64,000 nucleotides of DNA from Kiritimatiellia bacterium (GTDB taxonomy: Bacteria; Verrucomicrobiota; Kiritimatiellia; JAAZAB01). A program made the position numbers and the translations under genes. Where the stretch lies: positions 10,463 through 74,462 of the forward strand of contig JAQUMN010000002.1 in NCBI GenBank assembly GCA_028718125.1, in the 5' to 3' direction. Below the pieces are notes generated by a model. The model was given only the letters and a program-made list of their open reading frames with translations. It was not told where the DNA came from and searched no databases. Below, in pieces: positions 14,855 through 25,700 of this stretch (position 1 is its first letter; each line of letters opens with the position of its first letter).

Positions 14855-17125
14855 TCAAACAATCTCGATCACTCCATAACAACGCAACCAGGCCGAAGGC
14901 ATGGAAATAACCAAACAGGCGTTCTCACGTTGACAGACCAGCGGTCGCTCTCCCCGAAATTCAGGGGACCGCAGCACGGCCTGCCGGCCTTCACAGCGCA
15001 CCTTGATTATCATCTGCCGGCTTCCGCCCGGCAGGCGTTCAATCTGCGGGAAATTCAACGGCAACGGCATGCGCCCCACTTTCCTGTCATCCGCCAACGT
15101 GCCGGCCGCATTGACTATGTGCAGCACATTTCCCTGCCCGTTTCCATGTAAGCTGATGACCACGCCACGGGGAACGCCTGAGGTCACAACCTGACTCGCG
15201 CTGCCCAACAAGCCTCTAACCACCTGGCTCATGACCGTTTCCACCGTCCACTCCCGGGCAAAATCAACGCGCGCAAAGCGGACGCCGCCTTTGCTCATGC
15301 GCGGATGCCGATTTACACAAACAATCCGCCCCGGTTTCCCGGCAAAGGTCACCACCTGCCCCTTGCCGTATGCCTGCCGAAACACCGCCGGTCCTGAGCC
15401 GTCCGCCAGGGTCATCCAGACGTCCGTTCCCTTGTATGGCTTAAACCGTCCCATGGGCACAGCCAGCGCCGGAACCCGCGCCGCCCCCACTATGGCCTTT
15501 TTCACGGCTTTCCATGCCGGTGACCGTCCCAGGACACCAACATAATCCGCGCCCACCAGAGCGGATAATGGATATTCCCGCCGCCAGGCGCCGGTTTCAT
15601 CCTTCAAGCCCGTCTGATGCGTCACCACGCAGCATCCGCCGCGCCGCACAAATCGTTCCACCATCGCCCGTTGCCGCGTTGACAAGCAGACGGCATTCGG
15701 CAGAATCAGGAGGCGCAAGCGGTCCAGATATCGTCCTTCGGCCAAGTCCGTTTCCAACACCGTATCGAAGGGAATATTGGCCAGCATCAACGTCTCGCAC
15801 CAGCCGGCCCAGCAGTCGGTGCTGGCCGGATCACTCATCCGAACATAATCCGGCGCCTGATCGCCGTCCTTGTGAAGCCACACCGTGCGCGTCGAAAACA
15901 AGACGCCCACTTCCGCCACCGGTTGCGGATGATCGTACAGCCGGGGATGGGCCGCTTCAAAACTGTATACCATCCGCAACATGCGTTCCTGCTCCCTGGC
16001 ATCGACTCTCTCATTGGTACCCCAATAGACCTGTCCCCAGCTCTTGGTCATGCCCCAGCAAAACAGGTTTTCATCCGTATTATTGGGATAAAACAGGCAC
16101 ATGGGCGGGACCCGGTTGCGCGCCGCCAGGGCATTGCGCTGCTTGGATTCCGCTCCGATCCGCAGCCAGCAATGCGTTTGCAGATCGCTGGCATTGACTT
16201 CCGTAAATATCACACTATACAGCCCGTCCAGGTTGTCCAGCGACGACCCCATGCCGCGCGCGCCAAACGCGTTGGCGTTGGAACTGGTATATATCGGCCG
16301 CACCAGCTTATAGCCGTGCTTATGAAAATGCGCTACCAGCCGCTCCTGGTGCGCCCGGTGACAATCAATCCGCCATAAGACCCATGCCCGGTAGGCCGGA
16401 TTATCCAAGTTTCCATAAAATGCCTTATCGTCCAAGCCTGTTGGCGGCATCGTATATCCGGTGGCTTCGTTAAACAATGTCCGGCAATAGATGCAACCGC
16501 ACCCATAATCCATGGGGAAAAACGCTATATCGTCGGTCATGATGCCGTCGATTCCACAGCGATAAACGTCCTCCAGATACCGAAAATAAAGTCGCTGCCA
16601 TTCCGGATTGTTAAAACATTGCACAAAACCGTGGTATTGGCTACGGGCATACTGGCCCGTTCGCGGATCGATCTGCCAGAGAGAGGATAGCCGCACACCC
16701 TCATAAAAGGCGTCGCCCATCTGCATATGGCGCAAGAAGCCGGGGTGATTCTTGAGATGCACCTGCGCCACGTTAAAGTGGCCCGAGCCAACCAGCCGCC
16801 ATTCTTCCTCACCCAGGGGATTGGAGGTTAAAATTGCGCTGTGATGCTCCACCACCTTGATCCCATGCGCATGGCAACTGCGGCAGATTTTACGCAGCAG
16901 CACCAGCAGGCGCGGCCAATCATCGGTGAAATTCCAGCGAAAATGCAAAGAGCCGAATGTAATCACGGCATTCACGCCGGCCCGTGCCAGCTTCGCGGCC
17001 TTGCGATCCAAATCCCGGTCCGTGAATGTCAGAAGCTCCTTGTCGCCAAACCAATAGCTGGCCCAGCGTGATTTCCACATCCACGCCGGCGGTTTTCCCA
17101 AACTGACGCGCTTGCTTTTGCTCAT
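14855..17125 (-). CDS. Glycoside-hydrolase-like TIM barrel with beta-galactosidase trimerisation (GATase-fold) domain
   Basis: 756 aa without a signal peptide. Residues about 20-390 are a (beta/alpha)8 barrel of the GHL6/GH42-like type (ARAGVNAVITFGSLHFRWNF, HGIKVVEHHSAIL, CGIDGIMTDDIAFFPMDYGCGCIYCRTLF). The CxCxxC cluster after the barrel Asp pair is shared with the 695-aa paralogue at 27302. Residues about 408-625 form a glutamine-amidotransferase fold like the beta-galactosidase trimerisation domain (LRLLILPNAVCLSTRQRAMVERFVRRGGCCVV), then a small beta domain ending CYGVIEIV. It probably releases sugars from glycosides in the cytoplasm. A decayed 3' stub of a close relative lies at 42421-42545. 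Confidence 0.7.
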   Translation of the reverse strand: MSKSKRVSLGKPPAWMWKSRWASYWFGDKELLTFTDRDLDRKAAKLARAGVNAVITFGSLHFRWNFTDDWPRLLVLLRKICRSCHAHGIKVVEHHSAILTSNPLGEEEWRLVGSGHFNVAQVHLKNHPGFLRHMQMGDAFYEGVRLSSLWQIDPRTGQYARSQYHGFVQCFNNPEWQRLYFRYLEDVYRCGIDGIMTDDIAFFPMDYGCGCIYCRTLFNEATGYTMPPTGLDDKAFYGNLDNPAYRAWVLWRIDCHRAHQERLVAHFHKHGYKLVRPIYTSSNANAFGARGMGSSLDNLDGLYSVIFTEVNASDLQTHCWLRIGAESKQRNALAARNRVPPMCLFYPNNTDENLFCWGMTKSWGQVYWGTNERVDAREQERMLRMVYSFEAAHPRLYDHPQPVAEVGVLFSTRTVWLHKDGDQAPDYVRMSDPASTDCWAGWCETLMLANIPFDTVLETDLAEGRYLDRLRLLILPNAVCLSTRQRAMVERFVRRGGCCVVTHQTGLKDETGAWRREYPLSALVGADYVGVLGRSPAWKAVKKAIVGAARVPALAVPMGRFKPYKGTDVWMTLADGSGPAVFRQAYGKGQVVTFAGKPGRIVCVNRHPRMSKGGVRFARVDFAREWTVETVMSQVVRGLLGSASQVVTSGVPRGVVISLHGNGQGNVLHIVNAAGTLADDRKVGRMPLPLNFPQIERLPGGSRQMIIKVRCEGRQAVLRSPEFRGERPLVCQRENACLVISMPSAWLRCYGVIEIV

Positions 17126-17235
17126 AACACCTTTACTCCTATGATGATTGTCTACTTCTTCGTCTTGTTTTCCGCCTCAAGTGTGCTCGAATTCGGTTCG
17201 AAAAATGCGTCGGCGATCTTGAGCCGCCTCCTTTG

Positions 17236-18438
17236 TTATTTAGGGCTTTGAACTTCCGGCCAGGAACGGTCATTTAAAAACACCGCGATTACGCCCGAAT
17301 CGGCGCCGGAGGCGCTACCGGAAAGAATATCAGGGAAACCGTCGCCATTGAGATCGTCAATACACCATCCGGCCGGAGTTGCTTTAACCTCAACGACCTT
17401 ATCGGACGCCGATTTGGTTCCCGCGAATGGTTTGCCTTTCTTTTGCAGAAAAATATGGATTTTGGATATGGACTGCTTCCTGTCCGCCACGATCAGGTCC
17501 ATTAAGCCGTCATTATTGACGTCAGCCGTGGTAAAATTCATGCCGGCAGTTCCCTCGATTATCGCGGAGGGACCGGTTCGATCGGCAAAACCCATGGGCG
17601 CGGCCTGATAGTATATTCCTATGTTCCCATTGGTCCCCGAACAGGAGATAATAATATCTTCCCGCTCATCCCCATTAAGATCCCCAACCCCAACCTGAAC
17701 TAAATGAGCCGGCGCCGGGAGCTCGACCAATTTCAATGCATCCTGCGCTTGGACGTTCATGACGATAAAAGGCCCATAATAGATCCGCACAGCATGCACC
17801 GGCCGCGCATCAATAATCCGCGTCGCGAAAATCACATCGTTTACCCCGTCAAAATTCAGGTCCGCCAAAACACCCATGCCGTTATCGTTTCTCTTTGGTC
17901 CGGAAAAATAACCGTCTTGCATCCGGTCGCCGCCCGACCATTTTCGCCAGACAGGTCCGACAAGGAAATCGCTAATTCCGGACTTGCTGATTTTACCAGT
18001 GCCCAGCGTTGTTTCGTATTGATTCACATCATAAAATTGATGATCGAGCGCCAGCCCTTCCCGGCCCAAAAAAAGATGCAAGCGCTTGGCGCTTGTAACT
18101 GCCAGGTCATTCTTGCCGTCGTCATCATAATCGCCTATTTTAATACGATGGGCGCCGGCAATGGCAATTTCTTTGTCGAAGGGATTAGTATAACCGCCGC
18201 CTTTTTGATAATAAATACGCAAGCTATTTTTAGCCGGGGCGGTCCCGCCGCTCCCGCCGGCGTCCTCGAAAGACACGGCCAGATCCGGGAAATTATCTCC
18301 ATTCAGATCCCCTGTCGCGACGAAGAGCGGCTTACCCGAGCTGGTCAATACCAGCGAAGGTTCGGAGGGGAAATTCGCCCACCCCCACCCCGTCAATAAC
18401 ATTAAAACCACGGCGCCGCAACAGATTGTTCGGCTCAT
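17236..18438 (-). CDS. Secreted FG-GAP/VCBS-repeat protein
   Basis: 400 aa with signal peptide MSRTICCGAVVLMLLTGWGWA. At least five FG-GAP-type blades with D-x-N/D-x-D-G/D calcium loops: GDLNGDNFPDLAVSF, GDYDDDGKNDLAVTS, ADLNFDGVNDVIFATR, GDLNGDEREDIIISC, ADVNNDGLMDLIVAD, DDLNGDGFPDILSG. These form a beta-propeller as in integrin alpha chains. No catalytic motif is seen. It lies just downstream of the GH84 gene on the same strand (22 bases), so it is probably co-expressed and serves as an extracellular binding or adhesion partner. Confidence 0.8.
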   Translation of the reverse strand: MSRTICCGAVVLMLLTGWGWANFPSEPSLVLTSSGKPLFVATGDLNGDNFPDLAVSFEDAGGSGGTAPAKNSLRIYYQKGGGYTNPFDKEIAIAGAHRIKIGDYDDDGKNDLAVTSAKRLHLFLGREGLALDHQFYDVNQYETTLGTGKISKSGISDFLVGPVWRKWSGGDRMQDGYFSGPKRNDNGMGVLADLNFDGVNDVIFATRIIDARPVHAVRIYYGPFIVMNVQAQDALKLVELPAPAHLVQVGVGDLNGDEREDIIISCSGTNGNIGIYYQAAPMGFADRTGPSAIIEGTAGMNFTTADVNNDGLMDLIVADRKQSISKIHIFLQKKGKPFAGTKSASDKVVEVKATPAGWCIDDLNGDGFPDILSGSASGADSGVIAVFLNDRSWPEVQSPK

Positions 18439-18460
18439 TCGGCAATCCCCATGTCAGATT

Positions 18461-20680
18461 TCACCCCGATTTCCTGATCAGCGCGTAATTCAGCATGTAA
18501 AAAGGAGGGCCAATATTATTATCGCTATCCTCGATGTTTTCGATGCTCAGGGAATTATCCGCATTTTTCATGAATGCGGCCTTGATGACAAACTTGTGTT
18601 GCGACCAACCGAACTGCACGAAAGGATTCTCGCCCTCGAAAACCACGTTGCCGTTAACCAATATCCGGATCTTGCACTTGTTCGGCCCATCGTCATCCTG
18701 CCCGGAAACGATGAGCGTATAGTCTGAAGCCGGATGTTCCGGCAGATCGAAGGTCGCGTGGAGTTTATCGGCCTTGCTCCGGGCGCCGTAGATCCAGCTG
18801 GCGAGGCGCTTTTCGCACTTGTACGCATAGAGATCAGCTGGGCGTCCGGAAAAACTGTAGGGCGAAAGAAAGATATCTTTGGCCGGATCGAAAGCACTTT
18901 CCTTTTTGGCCATTTCCCGCACATCCTGTTCCTGTTGCCCATAAACCGCAAGGTCCGGATTTTTCAATAACCCGTTCAAGAACGATTTCTGCTGCTTGAC
19001 ATGGTTTCCCAGGCTGGTCCACTTTTCGACCGCGGCCGGGTGATGCGCGAGCGCTTTATCCCAGGCTTGCTCCAATTCCGCAACTTTTTCTTTGATCTCT
19101 TTACTGTTTTTGGAGGCGCCGGGGGATACGCGCAAACCATACTGATCGAACCAACCGAGTTGCCGATTCAACTCCACCAGCGCAGGCCAGGTTTCCGCGC
19201 CGGTGAGTTTCTTGGCCGCCTCCTCGATTGCCTGCGCGGCGTCGTAGGCCCCGGGGTTCCACAGGTAGTCCCACAGGGTCAGGAGCGCCGCCGTCGGATG
19301 AGGCACATTGGTGTTCAGAGCGTAGAGTTCAATGTCATTAAAGAATCCGTCATAGTACCAATCCCGCCACGCCGCCACGGGGTCCGTCACGTAGTGATAA
19401 CCATAGGCATGTAATGCGCCCAGCCCATTCTGGAAAACCCAGGGTTTTCTCCGGATAAGAGCGCTGATCCATTGCACATTTTCCCTGGTTATCCCGGACG
19501 ACCCGACGCTTGGGCCGGTCCAGCAAATTCCGACCTCCTTCGGCAAGCGCGCGCCCAGTGCGGAAAGATATTCGTCCCGGCCTTCAGGATAAGCCGCGGA
19601 CGCAGCGGGTCCCCAATAGAATGGCGGACAGAACCAGAGATGTACCCCCGGATACTTTTCCTTTAAGGCGGCATACAATTTGTTGAGCAAATAGATGTCG
19701 GCTTCGCGTGCGCTCCCGAAGTCCTTCATATCCGCCGAACTGATCGGGAACCGGGTGTCATCCCATAACAGCATTACATTGCCCCCGGCGGCGGCAATCA
19801 CCGAAGCCGTCTTGAAAATCGCGGTAAAATCCTTTTCGTCCTTACTCCGGATCTTCCCCTCGGATGGCCCGCGAATGGGCCCGCCGATGCCGATATACCA
19901 TTGGATCCCCAGGGGATTAAGAAATGCCGCGACTTTCCTCATTTCCGCTTTCCAAGCCTCCGGCAATTCAGCGCGCCAGATTTCCGCCTCATTTAAGGGA
20001 GACTTTCCGTCCAACAATTTGCCGGAATGAAAAATCAGCGTGTTGCACTTGAAGGCCGCCGCCACAAACGCCCAGTCACTGCCGGTTCCCGACCAGGGGC
20101 TTGCCAGCCAACCGCGCTTTCCGGGAAATTCCGGCCAGTCAGATACCTGGGCCTTGCGGGCCGCCGCTTTTCCATCCCGGCGGGCGATCAACTGGTTCAG
20201 GGAAACCACGCCCCAGGTGAAGCCCAGGTTGTCCCGGCCTTGCACAACAAGCGCCGGCACGCCATTATCCTCTGCCGGGAGAATGATATAGCCTTCCGCC
20301 TGCTCAGGCAGTTTTGTCTTAAGTAAAAGGCGCCGGGCCAAAGCCGTATCTCCAAGGGAGATGACGGTCCGGCCGGACAACTTTTCTGGAACCTTGTCAA
20401 CAACTTCCGCCTGTCCGCCATTGGAAGCAATGCGGTCCAGAAGCATATGCACGCGCGGATCGTCCGCTTTGATGCCCGCGCCGAGAAGGATGCCGGCACG
20501 GTCAAGCGGCATGAATTCATCGGCATACGTGACTTCCCGCGGCGCGGGTGAAATGACGCCGGTGTAGAAGGGAATCTCGTACCCGGAGAAATCACCGGCA
20601 AACGCCACGGACATGGCCCCCCCTACAACCAGCCACAACAAACACAATGGGAACGCGCCATACCGATGCTTTGTTTTCAT
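18461..20680 (-). CDS. GH84-type beta-N-acetylglucosaminidase, secreted
   Basis: 739 aa from the ATG at 20680 with AGGAG upstream; the signal peptide is MKTKHRYGAFPLCLLWLVVGGAMSVAFA. Residues about 40-150 are the N-terminal alpha/beta domain seen before GH20 and GH84 barrels (GRTVISLGDTALARRLL, EGYIILPAEDNG, LVVQGRDNLGFTWGVVSLNQLI). The catalytic barrel follows (KRGWLASPWSG...), with the paired acids in VMLLWDDTRF (D306-D307), as in GH84 O-GlcNAcases. Also seen: FCPPFYWG, ICWTGPSVGSSGIT and FQNGLGALHAYGYH. The C-terminal 250 residues are helical, then beta-rich, perhaps carbohydrate-binding. It likely cleaves terminal beta-GlcNAc from an extracellular glycan. Confidence 0.8.
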   Translation of the reverse strand: MKTKHRYGAFPLCLLWLVVGGAMSVAFAGDFSGYEIPFYTGVISPAPREVTYADEFMPLDRAGILLGAGIKADDPRVHMLLDRIASNGGQAEVVDKVPEKLSGRTVISLGDTALARRLLLKTKLPEQAEGYIILPAEDNGVPALVVQGRDNLGFTWGVVSLNQLIARRDGKAAARKAQVSDWPEFPGKRGWLASPWSGTGSDWAFVAAAFKCNTLIFHSGKLLDGKSPLNEAEIWRAELPEAWKAEMRKVAAFLNPLGIQWYIGIGGPIRGPSEGKIRSKDEKDFTAIFKTASVIAAAGGNVMLLWDDTRFPISSADMKDFGSAREADIYLLNKLYAALKEKYPGVHLWFCPPFYWGPAASAAYPEGRDEYLSALGARLPKEVGICWTGPSVGSSGITRENVQWISALIRRKPWVFQNGLGALHAYGYHYVTDPVAAWRDWYYDGFFNDIELYALNTNVPHPTAALLTLWDYLWNPGAYDAAQAIEEAAKKLTGAETWPALVELNRQLGWFDQYGLRVSPGASKNSKEIKEKVAELEQAWDKALAHHPAAVEKWTSLGNHVKQQKSFLNGLLKNPDLAVYGQQEQDVREMAKKESAFDPAKDIFLSPYSFSGRPADLYAYKCEKRLASWIYGARSKADKLHATFDLPEHPASDYTLIVSGQDDDGPNKCKIRILVNGNVVFEGENPFVQFGWSQHKFVIKAAFMKNADNSLSIENIEDSDNNIGPPFYMLNYALIRKSG

Positions 20681-20952
20681 CGAAAACTCCTGGTAAATCA
20701 ACCTTCCTTCCGCGGCACGGCATAGCGCCGCTACGGCGCGACGACGGGGAGGTATCGTATTCGCCACCATGACTCGCCAAATGGCGTAAACTCCGGCGGA
20801 AATTTCCTGCGCATCAAATCAGCAAAAGCAAAACACGGGAACTCGTCTCCTCCGCTCATAGTCGCCCATGTCCACATACCTCATCCGCTCTGCGCGCCAC
20901 ATTCGGCAGGTAGAGATCATTATTGTTCTCTGCCGCTATTCATGGCAACGAT

Positions 20953-22353
20953 TTACCGGCCATTTCCGGTGATTAACATCCCTTTCGGCAGATACTCGTA
21001 ACAGCCCATATCCACCACATAGCTGAAGCGGTCAACCCGGCGCGAGCCGGACAGGTCCACCGCACCGGCCATCCATGCCTGGTTTAGGCCGGCATTGATT
21101 CCAGGAGAATCCGCCGCCGGACGAAAGCCGCCCCCCTGGAATACCGGTGCATTGGTGGTGTTATCCTTGCCGGGCAATTCAACCGAAGACATGCAATTGG
21201 AACAGACCACATAATTTGTGCTTAGCACGTCGCTTAGCACATTGGAGCAAATGATGGTGTTCACCAACACCATTTTGTTGCCGGTCGCATAAGCGTCAAA
21301 CACATACAATCCGTATTTCATGTTATTTACAATCGTGCAATTTTCAATCTTACCACCCCCCGTATACCCCGGGCTAACCACCGCCGCCTTGGACGACACA
21401 TTGGTATTATACGCAATCAGACAATTGCGCACCCACGCATTGGAGCCATAAATATGCACGCCGCTGCCGTCGCGCGAGGAGCCGGCTGAGGTCTGCACGT
21501 TTGACACAATTCGACAGTTTTCCACCCCTCCGCTGGTCATGATATTCACGCCCCCACCGCAAGCTACAGCCGTATTATTGGCAATCGTACAGTCGCGGAC
21601 AACGGTATTCGGCGCATCATTCATATAGATGCCGCCCCCGCCATTCCAATTAGAAGTGTGATTTGCCTTATTTCCGATAATCTCACAATGTTCCACAACG
21701 CCAACGCCCGAACCTCTTAACCCCAAACCGCCGCCCAAGCTGGCGGCATTGGAAATTATCAGACAATGCGTTATCTTGCTTTGGTCGGCGTACATTACAA
21801 TACCCCCGCCCCACCACGCATAAATTGACGATTGATTGTTGCTAACAATACAGTTGGTCAGCGTACCGCCATACATCAAAACGCCCCCACCGATATGCAA
21901 ATCGCCGACAACACCACCCCGCATGGTGAAGCCATCCACCATCGCGTTTGCGTTATCCAGGTACAAACACCGGTTGGTGACCGGTTTGTCTACATAATTG
22001 TTGCCGTCCAGGATTGTCGCCATGCGTTCCGCAACCCCAGCGACATTCCAACTCCGCAGCACCACGGCATTGGTAACTACAATCTGGTTGGTCAAATAAT
22101 ACGTGCCGTTGCTGACAAACACGATATTGCCGTTATTGGTGTTGATTGCATCCAAAGCGTCCTGAATGTTCGTGGCCGCCATGCTCCAGTTCGTATACGG
22201 CCACTCCGAAGTCAGCGTACCCGGCGTCACCACAAAGACATTGGTGGCCAAAGCGCAAACACCCACCCCCCACAACACAACCATTGTCAGAAACCGTAGC
22301 CCACGCGCGCCAAACATTGCATTTCTGCAAAATTCTATTGCCATGGTTTTCAT
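20953..22353 (-). CDS. Secreted right-handed parallel beta-helix protein
   Basis: 466 aa from the ATG at 22353, which has GAAGG upstream; a start at 22380 (475 aa) is possible. A signal peptide spans LRFLTMVVLWGVGVCALA. The body has successive about 22-residue coils (GGGVLMYGGTLTNCIVSNN, GGGIVMYADQSKITHCLIISNAA, GGGIYMNDAPNTVVRDCTIANNTA, NGGG/SGGV turns), typical of pectate-lyase-like helices and choice-of-anchor Q proteins. The early stretch NIQDALDAINTNNGNIVFVSNGTYYLTNQIVV is the usual entry coil, and the C-terminus ends VDMGCYEYLP. No catalytic residues can be assigned. It could bind or cleave polysaccharide, or be structural. Confidence 0.75.
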   Translation of the reverse strand: MKTMAIEFCRNAMFGARGLRFLTMVVLWGVGVCALATNVFVVTPGTLTSEWPYTNWSMAATNIQDALDAINTNNGNIVFVSNGTYYLTNQIVVTNAVVLRSWNVAGVAERMATILDGNNYVDKPVTNRCLYLDNANAMVDGFTMRGGVVGDLHIGGGVLMYGGTLTNCIVSNNQSSIYAWWGGGIVMYADQSKITHCLIISNAASLGGGLGLRGSGVGVVEHCEIIGNKANHTSNWNGGGGIYMNDAPNTVVRDCTIANNTAVACGGGVNIMTSGGVENCRIVSNVQTSAGSSRDGSGVHIYGSNAWVRNCLIAYNTNVSSKAAVVSPGYTGGGKIENCTIVNNMKYGLYVFDAYATGNKMVLVNTIICSNVLSDVLSTNYVVCSNCMSSVELPGKDNTTNAPVFQGGGFRPAADSPGINAGLNQAWMAGAVDLSGSRRVDRFSYVVDMGCYEYLPKGMLITGNGR

Positions 22354-22505
22354 GTGATTATAATCCTTCCCCATTAGCATCCTACAGGATGCTCAGGCTT
22401 CGGCGTCCATATGGAACACCAGTGATCCTTCCCCAAAAAAATACACAACTATTTTTTTGTTTTATTCGAGAATTATATCGCACGTTAGTCAAGCTAGCGC
22501 TGATT

Positions 22506-22669
22506 CAGGACTGCGTCAAGAACGGTCTCGCTGGAGCTCCCGCCGTCGTCCGGCAACTGCCGGACTATGGCGGTCAGGCTGCCCCTCGGCACGAATGCCA
22601 ATTTTTTCGCGATATTGGAGGGCGAAGCGCCTGCGACGCCGCTGGTTTCAGCATGGATGACGCCGGCTG
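22506..22669 (+). mobile_element. MITE-like element, copy 1 (degenerate right end)
   Basis: Begins caggactgcgtcaagaacgg, contains the palindrome gtccggcaactgccggac and the stretch ttcgcgatattggagggcg, and ends ggatgacgccggctg. It is clearly related along its length to 52132-52323 and 63317-63478. It lies in the gap between the beta-helix gene and the 1472-aa gene. No target duplication is visible, so it is probably an older copy. Confidence 0.75.
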
Positions 22670-22701
22670 ACGCGAGCGCCCGCGTTCACGCGCCCATCCA
22701 T

Positions 22702-25700
22702 TTATTTTTCATAACAAACAACTACTGCTTCATGGACATCGAATGGGCGCACTTCCAACAAAGCTCCGCCATCCACGAATGCGACCTGCAAGGCAACCTT
22801 GTCAGCGGCATAAAACGCTTTCACACGCTTTGCTTCCTGGTCGGGAATCAAAACTTTGATTTTAATCCCTTGCACCGGCATTTGCCTCTCGTCGTAATTC
22901 AACAGTTGCACTAACAAACGCTGCTGTTCAGGCTGCAATTTCGCGTGAACCTCCACGTACCAGGGACAATCCATTGCTGTAATCAGCGGCGCGCCGCCGG
23001 TCAATTTATAACCGGTTTTGACCATGCCCGCCAATATCTCGCGAATGCCTGTCCAGTAGCGTTTGAACAAAGTCCAATGATAAATTGTGCGACCTTGATC
23101 CCACATCAAACCCGGATAAGACGCTGTCAGAAAAAAACAATAGCCCTTGCCGTATTGATTCAAAGACAGTGCCGTTGTTTCGTCGGCCGTCCATTGTCCC
23201 AGGGCTTTCGCCGTCGTTAATTTAATTTGGTCATGCCCCAGGCCGGCGTCATATTCAATCTCGCCGCTAAATTCGGGCGCTGAGGAGATAGGGGGGAATT
23301 GCATGCGGAAGCGTTGGGCCTCCGCTTTTTTGCCGCGCCATGCTGTATCAAGTGTCTCCAGTGGCCAGCGGCAGGTGTTGGTAACAAAGCCGGCCCCAAA
23401 CACGTCAGCCAGGCCATAGTTTTCGCGAGCGCGGCCATAACGATCATATAATGTCGTTGTGCCGGTGGCGATCAAAACACCGCCAGCGCGCACCCAGTCG
23501 CGAAGCAGGTTTTCCTCCTGCTCGGTCATGGTTTTGGCATCGGCCAGAATCAATATTTTATAAGGTCGCAAAGAATCACCGGTCATGGTTTCGGCCCAAA
23601 GCATGTCAGCCTGGATATGCTCGTAGACAAGCGCCTGGTAAATACCGGCGTTATTATCCATGTAAGGGCTCCAGGAATCGTGAGCGTTGCTCCGATCACG
23701 ATCCCGGGCGTCATTCCGATAGATGAGTCCCGCAGTTCGGCCGGAGTGGATAATAGCGACTTCTTGCGGATAATCCGGATTAACCAAATAGGGCTCCATT
23801 TGATCTATTTTGGCGAACATCCGGCGCGTGATTTCCCATGCTTCGGGCCGCCCGCGTCCTTTATCGTTCAACTGTTTGAAAATATCGCCCCAATACCAAA
23901 CATACATTTGCTGGCTATGCAGGAGCGAGATGCCGATCCCGATTTCCCAGCGCCTGGTCAACTGTTGCGGCAATCTCCAGATATAGACCTCCATGCCCAC
24001 GGGATAACGCAGGCCATCACGGCTCATTTCCGCCAGAAACCCGTTTTCATACGCGCAGGTGCTATATGTCGGTTCCGTGCCGTTGAAATCGAAAATATGC
24101 GCCATATTGCCCCAGCCGGCCAGGTTGACAAGTTGGTTGCAGGATGGCCCCGAAATTGTGGAATAATGGCCGATCGCGCTTCCTTTCTTGAGCATATGCA
24201 GGTATTCCACCATTTCCCGCGCGCCCTCGGCGCTGTTGGCGTCCATGGCTTCCGCATATTCCGCGAAACTCTCGCGTTCCTGCCAGCGCGCATCAATATC
24301 AACATGCCTCTGATTCGGCGTTTTTAATGCCGCGCATATATTCGTTTGCAGCCTCAATTGCGCGCGTTGCTCCGTGGAATAGCGCCGTTCGATACGCTGG
24401 CGGTAATAATCGCGAATATCATCGAGGGTGATTTCAATTCCGCCTTCCTCGCCCCATAGGCCGCTGAACGCCGGATACGCGCCATAATAACACACCAAGC
24501 GATTGAAATGCGCCTTGCCAAACGCGCCCACATGATTATACGCGGGCAGACAGCGCATGCCGGCCTGTTCCGCCGCGTCAAAATAGCGCCGCGCCTCCGA
24601 CAAGGGCGACGGCATTCTCCATTCCAAAAATTCGGTGCCGCGCGCGTCCTGCGCATAGCGCACAAAGTTTTCAATCCGTGGCGGACGATTTCCCTCCCAG
24701 GTCAGGTACCGGCCGAAGCCGCGATGAAAGCGACTATCCAGCCAGTAGAAATAGCGCCGTTCCTTTAAAAACTCCGGTTGAATAAGACCGCGTTTTTTTT
24801 CGGCATCCGGATTTTGAATGCGTTCCAAAGCATGCTCGGGGAGCACGCCACCAGATTCTATTTGCTGCCCCCAACTCGGTTGTTTTTGTCGAAAGGCTGC
24901 CAATTCCCGGGCTGTCTGTTCATTGCCCGCTTCCCCCAATGCGAACATCGCCGAAGACCTTATTTCCCCTTCGATATCCGATAAAAGCTCCATGAACATC
25001 GGAAGCGCTTGTTGGTCGCCGATGCGACCCAGGGCAAAGATAGCCGCCGAGACCGTGTTCTGTGGCCCATTGACTGCAATGCGCTGCTGCCAGACATCCA
25101 ATTCCTTATCTTTCCGGTCACGCCGGTAGTTTTTGACTATTTGCATGAGTTGTTCCGTCGCATTGGTCGCGCGCAGCCAACCCAGACCAACAATGGCATT
25201 CTGGCGCACTGCTCCATCCGGATCATTCATGAGCTTCATTAAAACGCCAACCACACGTTCGTCCCCGATTTGTCCCAACGCCTGCGTGGCGCGCCGTCGC
25301 GTCCAGATATCGTTATGCGCCTCCGCCAATTTCACAATCGGCTCCACCGCTTCCGGCACGCGTAGCCAGGCCAAGCCATTTAGTGCATGCCGACGCACTT
25401 CGCCGTCGTCATCTTTTAACAAGGCGATCATTTTGTCCTGTCCGCGGCTATCGCCCAATCGACCTAATTCCCGAGCGCCAATTATGCGCTCCGCCGGGGA
25501 AGAGCTGTCCACCTGTTTCATGGCTGCCATGTAATCCGCTTCAAACCGGCCGATTTCTTCGGCGCGTGTCCGCTCTTCCGTCTTTTTTCTGGCCTGCGCC
25601 AGGCGTTGTTTTTCCGTTTTCAGTTGTTCGCGCAAAGCCGTCACTCCGGCTTCAATTGGGCGCAAGCCCTCGCTCTGAATCCCGGCCAACTCGTCGAGAC

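Noticed and set aside
15514-16197. Long plus-strand ORF of 227 aa
   Set aside because: Lies entirely antisense to the intact 756-aa glycosidase gene; its Pro/Arg/Ser-rich composition is that of a shadow frame.
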